Source of the DNA: Ricordea florida
Taxonomy: Eukaryota > Cnidaria > Anthozoa > Corallimorpharia > Ricordeidae
Length of the DNA stretch: 64,000 bases
Assembly: GCA_949710005.1 (NCBI GenBank)
Contig: OX453284.1
Span: forward strand, 678,001 to 742,000
Direction of reading: 5' to 3'
Shown here: one piece after another, positions 63,469-64,000 of the stretch
How the letters are laid out: every line of letters begins with the position of its first letter
Numbering within the stretch: the stretch's first letter is position 1
Made by a program: the position numbers and the translations under genes
The notes under the pieces: model-generated
Told to the model about the DNA's origin: nothing
The model's input: only the letters and a program-made list of their open reading frames with translations
The model's database searches: none

Positions 63469-63999
63469 TTACATATTCCATCGTTCTTTCATGTCTTTCA
63501 ATTCCTCGTGGTCAATACACCAGTCTAGCACTCGATCGGGATGCCATGCTGCAGCCACTAATTCATCAAAAACACTTTTGAATTCTACTTTATGGTATTG
63601 CTTGTTAAAGCTCAACATTGCTGCAGGGATTAGTTTATCGAGAACACGTTTGAATTCTAGTCTATGGTATTCCTTGTCATAGTTCAACATTTTGATTCTA
63701 ATGTATGAAAGTTTAGAATCCATTCCATTTGCAACATGATTAACCATAGGTCTAATCAGACTAGGGTTTTCTAAGACATCCTCTAGATCCCAATCCCAAT
63801 CCCAATCCTGATCTTCATCATCATCAATATATTCATCATCATTATAGGGTCCAAATATGTCACAGTCATCATTTCTATCAAGACACACTTGGAGTCCATC
63901 CATCAAAGCATTCCTAATCCTAGATCTCAAAACTCTCACAATACGATTGATTGTATCATCCATAGAATCAACATCATCATCGTAATGGTCTACTATCAT
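63469..63999 (-). CDS. Acidic protein with giant-virus-like WHPDRVxDWC motif
   Basis: 176 aa if the ATG at 63997-63999 is the start; the frame is open at the window edge, so it may be longer. It is strongly acidic in the middle (YNDDEYIDDDEDQDWDWDWD). The C-terminal half has a duplicated block: EYHRLEFKRVLDKLIPAAML and QYHKVEFKSVFDELVAAAWH, then HPDRVLDWCIDHEELKDMKE. Proteins with A-W-H-P-x-R-x-x-x-W-C-x-D-x-E ends are, as I recall, common and functionally unassigned in mimiviruses and phycodnaviruses. This supports a viral origin for the block. Function unknown. Confidence 0.6.
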   Translation of the reverse strand: MIVDHYDDDVDSMDDTINRIVRVLRSRIRNALMDGLQVCLDRNDDCDIFGPYNDDEYIDDDEDQDWDWDWDLEDVLENPSLIRPMVNHVANGMDSKLSYIRIKMLNYDKEYHRLEFKRVLDKLIPAAMLSFNKQYHKVEFKSVFDELVAAAWHPDRVLDWCIDHEELKDMKERWNM

Positions 64000-64000
64000 C

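Overview
The window looks like nuclear DNA of an anthozoan cnidarian, most likely a stony coral. This is an inference. It rests on intron-rich animal genes with GT/AG splice sites, vertebrate-like protein sequences, a single BUB gene that combines BUBR1 and BUB1 features, and a dense population of short fold-back elements of the kind seen in coral genomes. I see no rRNA or functional tRNA gene and no bacterial-style operon or CRISPR array.

Host genes, left to right: the first two coding exons of an hnRNP L-like RNA-binding protein (minus, 1347-1735, continuing off the left edge); a MadBUB spindle-checkpoint kinase (plus, 1931-16466, 18 exons with consistent phases, about 1341 aa); a single-exon carbohydrate sulfotransferase (plus, 20292-21407); TRM5, the tRNA m1G37 methyltransferase (minus, 22808-25326, 2 exons); BABAM2/BRE of the BRISC and BRCA1-A complexes (plus, 25567-37113, 11 exons, about 378 aa); and an intronless SID1-family membrane protein (minus, 48802-51378). 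hnRNP L/MadBUB and TRM5/BABAM2 are two head-to-head pairs whose start codons are only 195 and 240 bp apart.

Repeats fill introns and intergenic DNA: many MITE or fold-back elements, a tRNA-derived SINE, a transposon with a repeated subterminal motif inside BABAM2 intron 6, and a 3.3-kb minisatellite of 18-bp units (38461-41795). The minisatellite begins exactly at the 3' tail of a 150-bp mobile sequence. A second copy of that sequence, with a 13-bp target-site duplication, sits at 54109-54258 inside a dead virus gene.

The right 10 kb is different. From about 53.7 kb it holds a decayed capsid-like gene (plus), broken by two later insertions, and then a very compact, mostly intact block of virus-like genes (55.9-64.0 kb). 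All but one of these are on the minus strand, with gaps of only 2 to about 70 bp. They include a penton/minor-capsid-like protein, several small membrane proteins, a coiled-coil membrane protein, a two-piece conserved protein, an NCLDV-like DNA-binding protein candidate, and a convergent SAP + Cys/His-repeat protein. Near-perfect hairpins lie 10-18 nt after the stop codons of the transcription units, much like the mimivirus hairpin signal for transcript 3' ends. The block looks like an endogenous Polinton-like or giant-virus-related element running off the right edge. Two of its genes carry one small break each, so it is a recent insertion starting to decay. I regard it as the most novel part of the window.
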